This document shows positions 44,079 through 53,655 of a DNA stretch of 64,000 nt, one piece after another. The stretch lies in assembly GCF_001517835.1 (NCBI RefSeq), contig NZ_LOQG01000027.1, positions 96,568-160,567 on the forward strand. The letters are read 5' to 3'. The notes beneath the pieces are model-generated. The model did not search any database. It was not told the DNA's origin and saw only the letters and a program-made list of their open reading frames with translations. Source of the stretch: Caviibacter abscessus (GTDB lineage Bacteria; Fusobacteriota; Fusobacteriia; Fusobacteriales; Leptotrichiaceae). Numbering within the stretch: position 1 is the stretch's first letter; each line of letters starts with the position of its first letter. The translations under genes were made by a program, and so were the position numbers.

Positions 44079-44684
44079 ATGAAGAAGATTATATTTCTTA
44101 TTTTTGTATCTACGTTAAATGTATGGGCTAACCAAAAATTTGAGTTCTATAATATTGATAATAGTTCTAAGTTTGGAGTTGGCACAAATTATAACAGATT
44201 ATCACTTGAGGCAATTTATGAAAGAAAACTTGATAGCAGTCAGTTGGAAGAAAAAAAATTAAAAGAATATTTTAAAAATGGTAATTCTATTGGATTTAAT
44301 GTGAATTATAACTTGGGTGCAAAAAGTAAAAAGCCTACTATACAGTTATTACGAGAAGGTAAACAAACTAAGGTAGATTTATTTGAAACTGATAAAAAAA
44401 CGGAATATAAACTTTTTGAAGGTAAAGATGCATCAATTTATTCATATAATGCAAATAAAATAATAAACTCAGGTAGAATAACATTAAAAGGAAATTTTAA
44501 GTCAGAAAATGAATTAATGAAAAAACAAATGATAAAGGTTGCAAGCATACTTAAAAAAAATTCAAGAAAACTTCTAAATACTTATGGAGAAATAAAAGGA
44601 ATTAATGTTGAAATGAATACTAATAATAGTGCAAGATACCTAAATTCCAATAAAGTAGTGCTATATTTTAACAAGGAGAATTAA
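44079..44684 (+). CDS. Small secreted protein of unknown function
   Basis: The 201-residue protein has a signal peptide (MKKIIFLIFVSTLNVWA) and a basic, Lys/Asn-rich mature part with alternating polar and hydrophobic residues (for example FGVGTNYNRLSLEAIYERK and SIGFNVNYNLGAKSK). These look like transmembrane beta strands, but it is short. I do not recognise the family. It may be periplasmic or a small outer-membrane protein. It begins 20 bases after glyS and ends 2 bases before ruvB, so it is cotranscribed with housekeeping genes. Confidence 0.6.
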   Translation: MKKIIFLIFVSTLNVWANQKFEFYNIDNSSKFGVGTNYNRLSLEAIYERKLDSSQLEEKKLKEYFKNGNSIGFNVNYNLGAKSKKPTIQLLREGKQTKVDLFETDKKTEYKLFEGKDASIYSYNANKIINSGRITLKGNFKSENELMKKQMIKVASILKKNSRKLLNTYGEIKGINVEMNTNNSARYLNSNKVVLYFNKEN

Positions 44685-44686
44685 AA

Positions 44687-45691
44687 ATGGAATTTGAAAG
44701 ATTTACAGATTTAAATGAACATATGGAAGATAACACTACAAATAATTTAAGACCTAAAACCTTTGATGATTACATAGGTCAGGAAAAACTAAAAAAAGCT
44801 ATGCAACTATATATTAAAGCAGCAATGTTAAGAGATGAACCAGTAGATCATATATTACTTTACGGTCCTCCAGGACTTGGGAAAACGTCTCTTGCTTATG
44901 TTGTTGCAAATGAAATGAATAAAAATATTAAAATAACATCAGGTCCAGTACTTGAAAAATCAGGAGATTTGGCATCTATATTAACATCGCTTGAAGATGG
45001 AGATATACTTTTTATTGATGAAATACATAGACTTAATACTACAGTTGAAGAAATACTTTATCCTGCCATGGAAGATGGAGAAATTGATATTTTAATAGGT
45101 AAAGGACATGCTGCAAAAAGTATAAGAATTGAGCTTCCAAGATTTACTTTAATAGGAGCTACAACGAATGCAGGAAAACTTTCAAAACCTCTTCGTGACA
45201 GATTTGGAGTAACTCACAGAATGGAAATGTATACAAATGAGGAACTTGAAAAAATATTAATGAGAAGTGCAAGTATTTTTGATATTTCTTATGAACAAGA
45301 TGCAATTTCTAATATGGCAAAAAGAAGCAGAGGTACACCAAGACTTGCAAACAGACTTTTAAAACGTGCAAGAGATTATGCTACCATTAATTGTAACGGA
45401 GTAATAGATCAAAAAGCAGTAAATGGAATACTTAACTTATTGGAAATTGATGAATACGGTCTTGATTCTATGGATAGAAGTATTATTGTTAAAATAATAG
45501 AAAATTATAATGGAGGACCTGTTGGACTTGAAACTTTATCAATATTATTAGGAGAAGATAAAAGAACCGTTGAAGAAGTATATGAACCGTATTTAATTAA
45601 TCAAGGTTTATTAAAAAGAACGCATCGTGGTAGAGTGGTTACTGATAAGGCATACAAACATTTAGGAATAAAGGAGAAACCTAATGTTTAG
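44687..45691 (+). CDS. ruvB: Holliday junction helicase motor RuvB
   Basis: The 334-residue AAA+ ATPase has the Walker A LLYGPPGLGKTSLA, Walker B ILFIDEIHRL, sensor GATTNAGKLSKPLRDRFG, and the C-terminal winged helix with RGRVVTDKAY. With RuvA it drives branch migration of Holliday junctions. Length is normal. It overlaps rsmE by 8 bases. RuvA and RuvC are not in this window. Confidence 0.97.
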   Translation: MEFERFTDLNEHMEDNTTNNLRPKTFDDYIGQEKLKKAMQLYIKAAMLRDEPVDHILLYGPPGLGKTSLAYVVANEMNKNIKITSGPVLEKSGDLASILTSLEDGDILFIDEIHRLNTTVEEILYPAMEDGEIDILIGKGHAAKSIRIELPRFTLIGATTNAGKLSKPLRDRFGVTHRMEMYTNEELEKILMRSASIFDISYEQDAISNMAKRSRGTPRLANRLLKRARDYATINCNGVIDQKAVNGILNLLEIDEYGLDSMDRSIIVKIIENYNGGPVGLETLSILLGEDKRTVEEVYEPYLINQGLLKRTHRGRVVTDKAYKHLGIKEKPNV

Positions 45692-46394
45692 TATGGTTAT
45701 TGAAAAAGAAAATATAAAAAATGGCGATATACATATTTATGATAAAAAAGATATCAATCATATTGTTAATGTACATAGATGTAATATAAATGATGAAATA
45801 AGAGTGGTAGATAATGAATATGAATATATAGCAAAAATATTTTCTATATCAAAAAAAGAAATAATATTAAAAATTATTAATAAATTTGAAAATAAATATA
45901 GTTTGAATATAAATATTGATGCAGCAATTTCACTTATAAAAAACGATAAGATGAATTTGATAATTCAAAAACTTACAGAACTTGGTATACGAAACATTAT
46001 ACCTATAAAAACAAAAAGAGTTGTTGTTAAAATAAATGATAGTAAAGAAAAGTGGAATGATATAGTTAAAGAAAGTATGAAACAATGCCAAGCAGTACAA
46101 AAAACAAATATTACTCCAATTACTACACTTAATAAAATTGATTTAAAAGCATATGATAAAGTAATTTATTTATATGAAAATTCAAACAGTTCTAAAAAAA
46201 TTACAGATATAATTGACAAAAATGATAAAAATATTTTATATGTCATAGGGCCTGAGGGTGGATTTGATATTTCAGAAATAGAATATTTAAAAAGTAAAAA
46301 TACATATGAAATAAGCTTAGGACCTAGAATATTAAGGGCTGAAACAGCAGCAATTACAGTAGCAAGTATAATATCACATAATTATGGATATTAG
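45684..46394 (+). CDS. rsmE: 16S rRNA m3U1498 methyltransferase RsmE
   Basis: The 236-residue SPOUT methyltransferase has an N-terminal PUA-like part (about 1-70) and the knot domain with KLTELGIRNIIPIKTKRV, YVIGPEGGFDISEIEYL and SLGPRILRAETAAITVAS, which are diagnostic for RsmE. It methylates U1498 (E. coli numbering) of 16S rRNA. It overlaps ruvB and precedes the lipoprotein gene. Confidence 0.94.
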   Translation: MFSMVIEKENIKNGDIHIYDKKDINHIVNVHRCNINDEIRVVDNEYEYIAKIFSISKKEIILKIINKFENKYSLNINIDAAISLIKNDKMNLIIQKLTELGIRNIIPIKTKRVVVKINDSKEKWNDIVKESMKQCQAVQKTNITPITTLNKIDLKAYDKVIYLYENSNSSKKITDIIDKNDKNILYVIGPEGGFDISEIEYLKSKNTYEISLGPRILRAETAAITVASIISHNYGY

Positions 46395-46411
46395 TGCGAA
46401 AGGAGTTTTTA

Positions 46412-47380
46412 ATGAAAAAAAATATACTGATAGCATTATTTTTCTTTGTTTTATCTAGTTGTGGATTAAATAAAGACTTAGGGCAACAAAATAAACTTGT
46501 AGTTTCTCAAGATAAATATTATATTTATTATGATAATGAAGTTATTGAATTACCTAAAGGGACATATATAACAAAAGAAAATAAAATAGAAGATTATTTT
46601 TCTAAATTCTTTGTATCATATGTAAAAGATGAAAAAAAATTATTATCAGATTTAAATAGATATTTTCCTCATAAGATAAATGGAGTACAAGAGGGTAACA
46701 AACCACAAAACTCATCTGTTATTCCAATTATAAAAGTTGAAAACAAACAACTTATAGATAGTGTAAAACTTGCAAAACTTTTGGCAGGAGAAACAGGAGA
46801 AGCCTTAGTTGCATATGATGACAGTTCAGAAATTGTTGAAGTAAAAGATAATTCTAATGTACAAATATCACTTGAAGGAAAATTAGTAAGTATTTTAAAT
46901 GCAAATGGAATAGCAGGATTTGCTAAAAAATTAGGTAGAGCATTTGAATCTAACTTAAAAATGAAATATACAGCTGAAAATTATTCTGAAAACTTGAATA
47001 TGACATATGTAATTAATCATAAATTATCTGATGAAGAATTAAGTAAGTTTATTAATAGTACAAATATAAAATACGTTAAAATAAAAAAAGATGATAAAAT
47101 TAAACCGGAAGCAGATGTTGTGTTAATAACTGGAAATGATGCTAATGTAAATTATACAATTGAAGTTAAATCAATAAATGAAAATTCTGATTTAAAGGAA
47201 TTATTACATGATTATAAAGTAAATGTTGTTAAAGTTGATAAAGCACAAGATGTTACAGTTATAAATTATAAAGCTGAAGATATATTAATAGCAAAAAAAT
47301 TGCTTGGATATATACCTAGTGCTAAATTAGTTGAAGACAATACTTTAGATAATAAAATAGTTATTACAACAAATAAATAA
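46412..47380 (+). CDS. Lipoprotein with a LytR C-terminal-type (LytR_C) domain
   Basis: The 322-residue protein has a lipoprotein signal (lipobox LSSC, Cys17). Residues about 155-245 follow the LytR_C pattern: KLVSILNANGIAGFAKKLGRAF, then a Y-V-I-N-H step, and PEADVVLITGND. The last 75 residues (ending YIPSAKLVEDN) look like a second partial copy. The catalytic LCP domain that normally precedes LytR_C is absent. The ATG at 46412 has AAGGAG upstream; an earlier in-frame GTG would spoil the signal peptide. It lies next to rsfS, a known neighbour of LytR-type genes, so an envelope role is likely but unproven. Confidence 0.7.
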   Translation: MKKNILIALFFFVLSSCGLNKDLGQQNKLVVSQDKYYIYYDNEVIELPKGTYITKENKIEDYFSKFFVSYVKDEKKLLSDLNRYFPHKINGVQEGNKPQNSSVIPIIKVENKQLIDSVKLAKLLAGETGEALVAYDDSSEIVEVKDNSNVQISLEGKLVSILNANGIAGFAKKLGRAFESNLKMKYTAENYSENLNMTYVINHKLSDEELSKFINSTNIKYVKIKKDDKIKPEADVVLITGNDANVNYTIEVKSINENSDLKELLHDYKVNVVKVDKAQDVTVINYKAEDILIAKKLLGYIPSAKLVEDNTLDNKIVITTNK

Positions 47381-47389
47381 GGAGAAAAA

Positions 47390-47704
47390 GTGTTAGATAT
47401 TAAATATCAGGTAAAAAAAATTGTAGAAGCAATTGAAAACAAAAAAGGTGAAGATATTAAAGTATATGCTATGGAAGGAAAAACTCCATATTACGATTAC
47501 TCTATAATTTGTACTGGTTCATCAACAAGAAATGTTGAAGCAATTACAACAGAGGTAAAAGACAGCATGGAAATAGTTAAGTCTATAGAAGGTCAGTCAG
47601 AAAGTGAATGGGTTTTAATAGATGGCGGAGATATAATAGTAAATATTTTTACAAAAGATGCAAGAAGTTACTATAAATTAGATGAACTATATGGAGAAAT
47701 ATAG
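47390..47704 (+). CDS. rsfS: Ribosomal silencing factor RsfS
   Basis: The 104-residue protein has the RsfS signatures DYSIICTGSSTRNVEAITTEV, EGQSESEWVLIDGGDIIVNIF and RSYYKLDELYGE. RsfS binds uL14 and blocks joining of ribosomal subunits under starvation. The start is GTG at 47390 with AAGGAG upstream. It is followed 3 bases later by the PBP2 gene. Confidence 0.93.
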   Translation: MLDIKYQVKKIVEAIENKKGEDIKVYAMEGKTPYYDYSIICTGSSTRNVEAITTEVKDSMEIVKSIEGQSESEWVLIDGGDIIVNIFTKDARSYYKLDELYGEI

Positions 47705-47707
47705 AAA

Positions 47708-49585
47708 ATGAAAGTAAAAAGAGAAATAGATAAAGAAGATGAAGGAAAAAGAGTTAAATATTTCTCTATAATTATTGTATTTATATTTTTAGTTCTTATA
47801 GGAACACTGTATTATCTTCAGATTATAAATGGAGATAGTTATAGAGATAGAGCTGTAAGAAACAGTCTTAGAACTAATGTTGTAAAAGCAACCAGAGGTA
47901 AAATTTATGATGTAAAAGGTCATATTTTAGCTGATAATGCAACAGGTTATAAAATAATACATAAATTTACAAAAAGTATATCAGAATCTGAGAAAAAACT
48001 TTTGCTTTCTATGCAATATGATAAAAGTAAAGCTTTACAAAATGAAAGTGAAAAAAAACAAAAAAAATTAAACGAAATTTATGATGATATATCATATATA
48101 GCAAAAATTTCAGGTAACAGTTTTGATGAAATACTTGAAATATTTTATAAAACAGTTCCAACAGGATTTGACAAAGAAATAACTGTGGTTGAAGATTTTG
48201 ATGCAGAACTTGCCCAAAAAGAAGTTGAAAAACTTCCAAATGAAAGAATAGATATAGTTGAGTATAATAAAAGATATTATCCTGAAAATAATATAGCTTC
48301 AGGTGTAATAGGAAATGTTAAACTTATAAGCTCTCAAGAATATGAAAATTTGAAAGATTTAGGATATACTCGTGATGATCAAATAGGTAAAAAGGGTATT
48401 GAAAAAAATTACGATAGTATTTTAAAAGGTTCAGATGGACAGGAATTTGTTGAAGTTGATGTTAAAGGGAATGTAATAAAAAAAATTGATGAAGTAAGTA
48501 CTAAAAGTGGTAAAAATATATATCTTTCAATTGATTATGATTTACAAAAACATATGACTGAAAATTTTGCTGGAAAAGCAGGAAGTTTTATTGCAATTGA
48601 TGTAAAAACAGGTAAGATTATAACAATGGTAAGTTCACCTGAAATAAATCTTAATATTTTGAGTTCAAGAATATCAAAAGAATTATGGAATAGCTTACTA
48701 AATTCTAAAGAGAGACCACTTGTTAATAAATCAATAGCTGGACTTTATCCATCGGGTTCAACATTTAAGGTTGTTTCAGGAGCAGCTATATTAGAAAGTG
48801 GTATAAGCCCACTTGAAACGGTATATTCAACGGGTGTTTTTACTTTAGGAAAAGTTAGATTTAGAGATTCACATACTTCAGGACATGGAACTACAAATTT
48901 TTATAAGTCAATAGAAGAATCAGTTAATACATATTATTATACTCTTTTAAGAAGAGTTCCTTTTGATTTGTTTGTAAAAATTGCAAGTGAATTTGGTATA
49001 GGTGAAAAAACTGGAATTGATATACCAGGAGAGCAAGATGGAGTTTTACCTACACCGGAATGGAAGAAAAAAAGATTTAATAAAAAAATAGATCAAATAT
49101 GGTTACCTGGAGATTTAGTAAATTTATCAATAGGTCAAGGATATATACTTGTTACACCGCTTCAAATGCTTATGGTGTATCAAGCAATAGCAAATGATGG
49201 AATAATGCTTTATCCAACTTTAGTTGATAGATTTATTGATTCTTACGGAAATACTGAAACAAATGAAAGAAAAATAAAAAAAGAACTTAAAGTTAGTAAG
49301 CAAACTATAGCAGAATTAAAAAAAGCTTTAGAATTACCTGTGTCAGGTAATAATGGAACTGCACATGTACTTAGAATACCGGGAGTTAAAGTTTCTGCTA
49401 AAACAGGAACCGCTCAAAACAGTAGTGGTAATAATCACTCATGGATAGCTGGGTATTTTCCATCAGATAATCCAAAAATTGCTTTTGTTTCATTAGTAGA
49501 GCAAGGTGGATACGGTGGAGTTGCAGCAGGACAACAAGCTAGAGAATTTATAGAATATTATTATAATTTAAAGAAAGGAGAATAA
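47708..49585 (+). CDS. mrdA: Penicillin-binding protein 2 (elongation transpeptidase)
   Basis: The 625-residue class B PBP has one N-terminal membrane anchor (about 19-38), the dimerisation domain with IYDVKGHILADN, and the transpeptidase domain with SxxK at S351-K354 (STFK), SxN at 405-407 (SVN) and KTG at 565-567. It cross-links peptidoglycan during rod elongation with RodA. Length is normal. rodA is not adjacent here. Confidence 0.94.
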   Translation: MKVKREIDKEDEGKRVKYFSIIIVFIFLVLIGTLYYLQIINGDSYRDRAVRNSLRTNVVKATRGKIYDVKGHILADNATGYKIIHKFTKSISESEKKLLLSMQYDKSKALQNESEKKQKKLNEIYDDISYIAKISGNSFDEILEIFYKTVPTGFDKEITVVEDFDAELAQKEVEKLPNERIDIVEYNKRYYPENNIASGVIGNVKLISSQEYENLKDLGYTRDDQIGKKGIEKNYDSILKGSDGQEFVEVDVKGNVIKKIDEVSTKSGKNIYLSIDYDLQKHMTENFAGKAGSFIAIDVKTGKIITMVSSPEINLNILSSRISKELWNSLLNSKERPLVNKSIAGLYPSGSTFKVVSGAAILESGISPLETVYSTGVFTLGKVRFRDSHTSGHGTTNFYKSIEESVNTYYYTLLRRVPFDLFVKIASEFGIGEKTGIDIPGEQDGVLPTPEWKKKRFNKKIDQIWLPGDLVNLSIGQGYILVTPLQMLMVYQAIANDGIMLYPTLVDRFIDSYGNTETNERKIKKELKVSKQTIAELKKALELPVSGNNGTAHVLRIPGVKVSAKTGTAQNSSGNNHSWIAGYFPSDNPKIAFVSLVEQGGYGGVAAGQQAREFIEYYYNLKKGE

Positions 49586-49587
49586 AA

Positions 49588-51441
49588 GTGGAGGACGGAA
49601 ATAAACCGACAGTTAAGAAAAAGAAACTTGGACTATCTAAAAAGCTAATGGAAATAACCAAAGATCCTATTTTTAGTTTTGAAAGTTCAAAAGAGACCGA
49701 AAAAGAACAGCAAAATGTTGAAGTGGATAAAATTAAAAAAACTGTCAGAAAAAAGAAAGAAAAGAAGTCAGAAGAAATTGTTACGGATAAAACCTATATA
49801 ATACCACTTGGTGGACTTGAAGAAGTTGGTAAAAATATGACTTTATTTCAATATAGAGATGAAATCGTAATAATAGATGCAGGACTTTCATTTCCTTCAG
49901 ATGAGCATTTAGGAATAGATTTGATAATACCAAATATTTCTTACCTTGAATCAAATGTAGATAAAGTAAAAGCACTTTTAATAACTCATGGTCATGAAGA
50001 TCATATTGGTGCAGTACCATTTTTATACCAAAAGCTTGGAAATCAAATAGATGCTTATGGTACAAAACTTACAATGGCTATTGTGGAATCAAAATTTGAA
50101 AGAAAAGATATTAAAAAACCTAAATTTAATGTTGTACCAACAAGAAAGGTACTAAAAATATCTAAGTATTTTACAGCTGAGTTTATAAGTATAACACATA
50201 GTATAGCTGATGCTTGCGCAATATGTCTTAAAACGCCTACAGCAACTATACTTCATACAGGAGATTATAAAATTGATTTATCACCTGTAAAAGGAGATGG
50301 ATTTGACTTTGCAAGAATATCACAACTTGGAGAAGAAGGTGTAGATATGTTGCTTGCTGACAGTACAAATTCATTAGTTCCTGGGTATACACCATCTGAG
50401 AGAACAGTTGGAAAAAATATAGATGAAGAGGTATCAAAAGCTAAAGGACGTGTAATACTTGCTGCATTTGCTTCACATGTTCATAGAATACAACAAATAA
50501 TAAATGTTGCGGTAAAATATAAAAGAAAAATTGCAATAGATGGAAGAAGTATGTTAAAAATCTTTGATATATGCCAAAATTTAGGATATTTAGATATGCC
50601 CAAAGATTTAATGATAGACATTGAAAAAGCGGAAACTATGAGAGAAGATGAAGTTTTAGTAATATGTACAGGAACACAGGGAGAACCACTTGCAGCTTTA
50701 TCAAGAATAGCAAATGGAACACATAAATATATTACATTAAGAGAATCTGATACTGTTATAATTTCATCAACACCAATTCCAGGAAATGAGAAAGCAACAA
50801 GTAAAAATGTAAATCAACTTCTAAAAAGACAAGCAGATGTTGTATTTGAAAGATCAGTAGGAGTTCATGTTTCAGGACATGCAAGTCAAGATGAAGAAAA
50901 ATTAATGCTAAATTTAGTAAAACCAAAATATTTTATGCCGGTACACGGTGAATACGCGATGCTTAAAAAACATAAGGAAATGGCTGTGTTAACAGGTGTT
51001 CCTGAAGAAAACGTAATACTTGCTGAAAATGGATTTAAAATAGAACTTACTAAAAATTCTTGTAAAGTAGTTGGAAAAGTTCCGGCAGGTTTAACTTTAA
51101 TAGATGGTTCAAGAATTTCAGATGTGGGTAATACAGTATTAAGAGATAGACAAAGTTTAGCTGATGATGGGATTTTTGTTGTAACTATACCGTATTATAA
51201 GTCAGGAAAATTTGGAGAACAACTTGAAATAGTTACAAGAGGATTTGTTTATATAAAAGATGCAGAAGGATTACTTACAGAGACAAAAGAAATTATAAAA
51301 TTAGAATTAAAAAATATTGAAAGTCAAAATATACAAGATATTTCTAAAATAAAGCAAATATTGAAGTATAAGATATCTGATTATCTTTATAAAAAGACAG
51401 ACAGATCGCCAATGATTTTACCAGTTATAATTGAAGTTTAA
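49588..51441 (+). CDS. rnj: Ribonuclease J
   Basis: The 617-residue metallo-beta-lactamase/beta-CASP nuclease has the zinc motif HGHEDH (H134, H136, D138, H139), the later TGDYKID and SGHASQ motifs, and a C-terminal dimerisation part. It has an extra basic, Lys-rich N-terminal extension of about 60 residues before YIIPLGGLEEVGKNM, where the standard enzyme starts. RNase J degrades and processes RNA from the 5' end. The GTG start at 49588 is 2 bases after mrdA. Confidence 0.94.
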   Translation: MEDGNKPTVKKKKLGLSKKLMEITKDPIFSFESSKETEKEQQNVEVDKIKKTVRKKKEKKSEEIVTDKTYIIPLGGLEEVGKNMTLFQYRDEIVIIDAGLSFPSDEHLGIDLIIPNISYLESNVDKVKALLITHGHEDHIGAVPFLYQKLGNQIDAYGTKLTMAIVESKFERKDIKKPKFNVVPTRKVLKISKYFTAEFISITHSIADACAICLKTPTATILHTGDYKIDLSPVKGDGFDFARISQLGEEGVDMLLADSTNSLVPGYTPSERTVGKNIDEEVSKAKGRVILAAFASHVHRIQQIINVAVKYKRKIAIDGRSMLKIFDICQNLGYLDMPKDLMIDIEKAETMREDEVLVICTGTQGEPLAALSRIANGTHKYITLRESDTVIISSTPIPGNEKATSKNVNQLLKRQADVVFERSVGVHVSGHASQDEEKLMLNLVKPKYFMPVHGEYAMLKKHKEMAVLTGVPEENVILAENGFKIELTKNSCKVVGKVPAGLTLIDGSRISDVGNTVLRDRQSLADDGIFVVTIPYYKSGKFGEQLEIVTRGFVYIKDAEGLLTETKEIIKLELKNIESQNIQDISKIKQILKYKISDYLYKKTDRSPMILPVIIEV

Positions 51442-51450
51442 GGAGTTAGT

Positions 51451-51891
51451 ATGAAAGTATATTTAGCAGGTTCGTTATTTAATGAAGCAGAAGTTGCACA
51501 AAGATTAAAAGAAGGACAAATTTTAAGACAGGAAATACCAGATATTGACTTATTCAATCCAATAGAGCAACCTTTTAATGAAAATAAGCAAAGTTTACCA
51601 AGTCCTGAAAGTATATATGAAGGCGATGCAAATGCAGTTTTTAATTCAGATGTATGTATATTTGATTTAACAAATGAAGATGCTGGAGTAATGGTTGAAT
51701 TAGGATTTGCTATTGCATGGAATAAAAAAATTATTGGTATAAATTCTGATATTAGATTAAGATCTGCTAATAAATATGAAATACCTACTTATGGTATGAA
51801 TCACTTTGTTTTAGGAGCAGTTTTAAAATACGGTGTTTTAGTCTATTCATTTAAAGAAGCTGTTGAAGAACTAAAAAAAATAAATTCTTGA
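51451..51891 (+). CDS. Nucleoside 2-deoxyribosyltransferase family protein
   Basis: The 146-residue alpha/beta protein has the family start [14 protein letters not shown] and a central [25 protein letters not shown], where the glutamate after V-M-V is the expected nucleophile. These enzymes move deoxyribose between bases in nucleotide salvage, but many relatives have other substrates. AAGGAG lies before the ATG. The -35 of the rpsO promoter overlaps its end. Confidence 0.82.
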   Translation: MKVYLAGSLFNEAEVAQRLKEGQILRQEIPDIDLFNPIEQPFNENKQSLPSPESIYEGDANAVFNSDVCIFDLTNEDAGVMVELGFAIAWNKKIIGINSDIRLRSANKYEIPTYGMNHFVLGAVLKYGVLVYSFKEAVEELKKINS

Positions 51892-51916
51892 CAAGTAAAT
51901 ATCTTAATGATAAGAT
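51888..51916 (+). promoter_or_regulatory. Promoter of rpsO
   Basis: TTGACA (51888-51893), a 17-base spacer and TAAGAT (51911-51916) lie about 77 bases before the rpsO start. The -35 overlaps the stop codon of the previous gene. Confidence 0.65.
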
Positions 51917-51934
51917 TATATGTAATTTTTTCTC

Positions 51935-51961
51935 AGTTTATATTTTCATCAAATATATACT
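51935..51961 (+). promoter_or_regulatory. Hairpin in the rpsO leader, possible S15 autoregulatory site
   Basis: AGTTTATATTT (51935-51945) pairs with AAATATATACT (51951-51961) with one T-T mismatch around a 5-base loop, in the untranslated leader 32 bases before the rpsO ATG. S15 represses its own mRNA through leader structures in several bacteria. No match to a known motif is claimed. Confidence 0.35.
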
Positions 51962-51992
51962 TAGATTAAATATTAAATTATGGAGGAACAAA

Positions 51993-52250
51993 ATGAAAGA
52001 AATTAAACAAATTATCGCAGAATTTGGTAAAGATGAAAAAGATACAGGATCTTCAGAAGTACAAATCGCAATTTTAACGGAAAAGATTAATCATTTAACA
52101 GCACATTTAAAAGTGCATCCTAAAGATGTTCACTCAAGAGTAGGGCTTTTAAAAATGGTTGGAAAAAGAAGAAGAATGTTAAACTATATTAAGAATAAAA
52201 AACTTGAAGAATATAGAAATCTTATTGAAAAATTAGGAATAAGAAAATAA
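51993..52250 (+). CDS. rpsO: 30S ribosomal protein S15
   Basis: The 85-residue protein has the S15 signatures [50 protein letters not shown]. It is a few residues shorter than the usual 88-89. The ATG at 51993 is the true start, with GGAGG 6 bases upstream; a longer open frame upstream crosses the promoter and leader and is not coding. S15 binds 16S rRNA early in 30S assembly. A terminator hairpin follows. Confidence 0.97.
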   Translation: MKEIKQIIAEFGKDEKDTGSSEVQIAILTEKINHLTAHLKVHPKDVHSRVGLLKMVGKRRRMLNYIKNKKLEEYRNLIEKLGIRK

Positions 52251-52256
52251 ACACTC

Positions 52257-52292
52257 AGGAGCTAAGTACTTTGTACTTGTTCCTTTTTTTCT
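52257..52292 (+). terminator. Terminator after rpsO
   Basis: AGGAGCTAAGTAC (52257-52269) pairs with GTACTTGTTCCT (52273-52284) with one bulged C, around a TTT loop. Seven T follow. The MATE gene begins only 14 bases after it. Confidence 0.82.
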
Positions 52293-52305
52293 AGGAGAAT
52301 AATTT

Positions 52306-53655
52306 ATGAGAAAAAAAGCAGATATACTTACAGGAAATATTGGTATAAATTTATTTAAGCTTTCTTTACCTGTAATTTTAACATCATTGGTATCTATATT
52401 ATACAATCTTACTGATATTAAATTTATAAGCAAATATTTAGGTGATTATGCAGTTTCATCAGCAGCGGCTGCTACTTTTTTCATTATTTTGTCATTTGCT
52501 TTACTTGTAATACCTAAAAATGGTGCTCAATTACTTGTTGCACAATCGATAGGAGCTAAATTAAATAAAAAAGCAAGGGCATATGCAAGAGTATCAATAA
52601 TAATTACAACTTTATTTTCAATACTTTGTATGTTGATAGCTCTTATATTTTCAAACTCTCTTATAAAATTAGTAGGAGTTTCAAATCCAGAATATCTTGA
52701 TAATGCAGTATTATTTTTAAAAATTTCAGCGATTGGTTTTCCTTTTTTATTTTTATCAGGTACTATTTCATCAATAATAAGTGCTGATGGAGATACATTT
52801 GGTCCATTTGTATTTAATTCTTTTGGAGTAATACTTAATATATTTTTGGATTTCTTATTACTTGATACATTTAAAATGGGAATTGGTGGTGCAGCTATTG
52901 CAACAGTGGTATCACAAATAAGTTCATTTATATGTTTGGTAATATATCTTAAAAATCCAAAATCAAAATTTAAAAATATGAAATTATTTAAAATAGATGA
53001 TTACACTATGTACATAAAGGTAATAAAAATAGGGATGCCTTCAGGAATAAGCCAAGTTTTATTTACTTTAATTTCTATTGTAATTGCTAATATGATCGCT
53101 TCATTTGATGAAAGTGTATTAGGGGTTCAAAGACTTGGAGTTCAATTTGAATCTTTTTCGTGGAATATAGCCGGAGGGGTTTCAAGTGCGGTTGCGACAT
53201 ATATAGCTCAAAATTATGGTGCAAAACAATATGATAGAATAAAAAATGTATATTCGGTTTCAATTAAAAGTATAAGTATATTTGCAATATTTATATCTTT
53301 TGTATTCATTGTTTTTGCAAGAACTCTTTATAGTAGATTTTTTACAGATGAAAAATTAATTAATTATGGAGTGGCATATCTTAAAATAATAGGGCTTACT
53401 CAAATATTTCAATGTGTTGAAATTATAACAAATGGAGCATTTAATGGAATAGGTAAAATAAATCAACCTACAATAATAGGAGTTATAGGTACAGGTCTTA
53501 GAATACCATTTATATATATTTTTGCACCAATATTTGGAATAAATACAATATGGTGGGTAATAAGCATAAGTATGTTATTAAAAGGTATTGTAAGTTATGT
53601 TTGGTTTAAAATTATATGGATAAAATTTCTAAAGGAAAAGGAAGGAATAATATGA
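52306..53655 (+). CDS. MATE-family multidrug/Na+ antiporter
   Basis: The 449-residue protein has about twelve membrane helices. It opens with TGNIGINLFKLSLPVILTSLVSILYNLTD and has an internal repeat near residue 235 (KVIKIGMPSGISQVLFTLISIVIANMI), both typical of the DinF/NorM MATE families. It exports cationic compounds in exchange for Na+ or H+. The stop overlaps the rpiB start (ATGA). The substrate is unknown. Confidence 0.92.
   Translation: MRKKADILTGNIGINLFKLSLPVILTSLVSILYNLTDIKFISKYLGDYAVSSAAAATFFIILSFALLVIPKNGAQLLVAQSIGAKLNKKARAYARVSIIITTLFSILCMLIALIFSNSLIKLVGVSNPEYLDNAVLFLKISAIGFPFLFLSGTISSIISADGDTFGPFVFNSFGVILNIFLDFLLLDTFKMGIGGAAIATVVSQISSFICLVIYLKNPKSKFKNMKLFKIDDYTMYIKVIKIGMPSGISQVLFTLISIVIANMIASFDESVLGVQRLGVQFESFSWNIAGGVSSAVATYIAQNYGAKQYDRIKNVYSVSIKSISIFAIFISFVFIVFARTLYSRFFTDEKLINYGVAYLKIIGLTQIFQCVEIITNGAFNGIGKINQPTIIGVIGTGLRIPFIYIFAPIFGINTIWWVISISMLLKGIVSYVWFKIIWIKFLKEKEGII

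Noticed and set aside
51888..51992. 35-residue N-terminal extension of S15
   Set aside because: The stretch contains the promoter and leader hairpin; S15 proteins start at the MKEIKQ equivalent.
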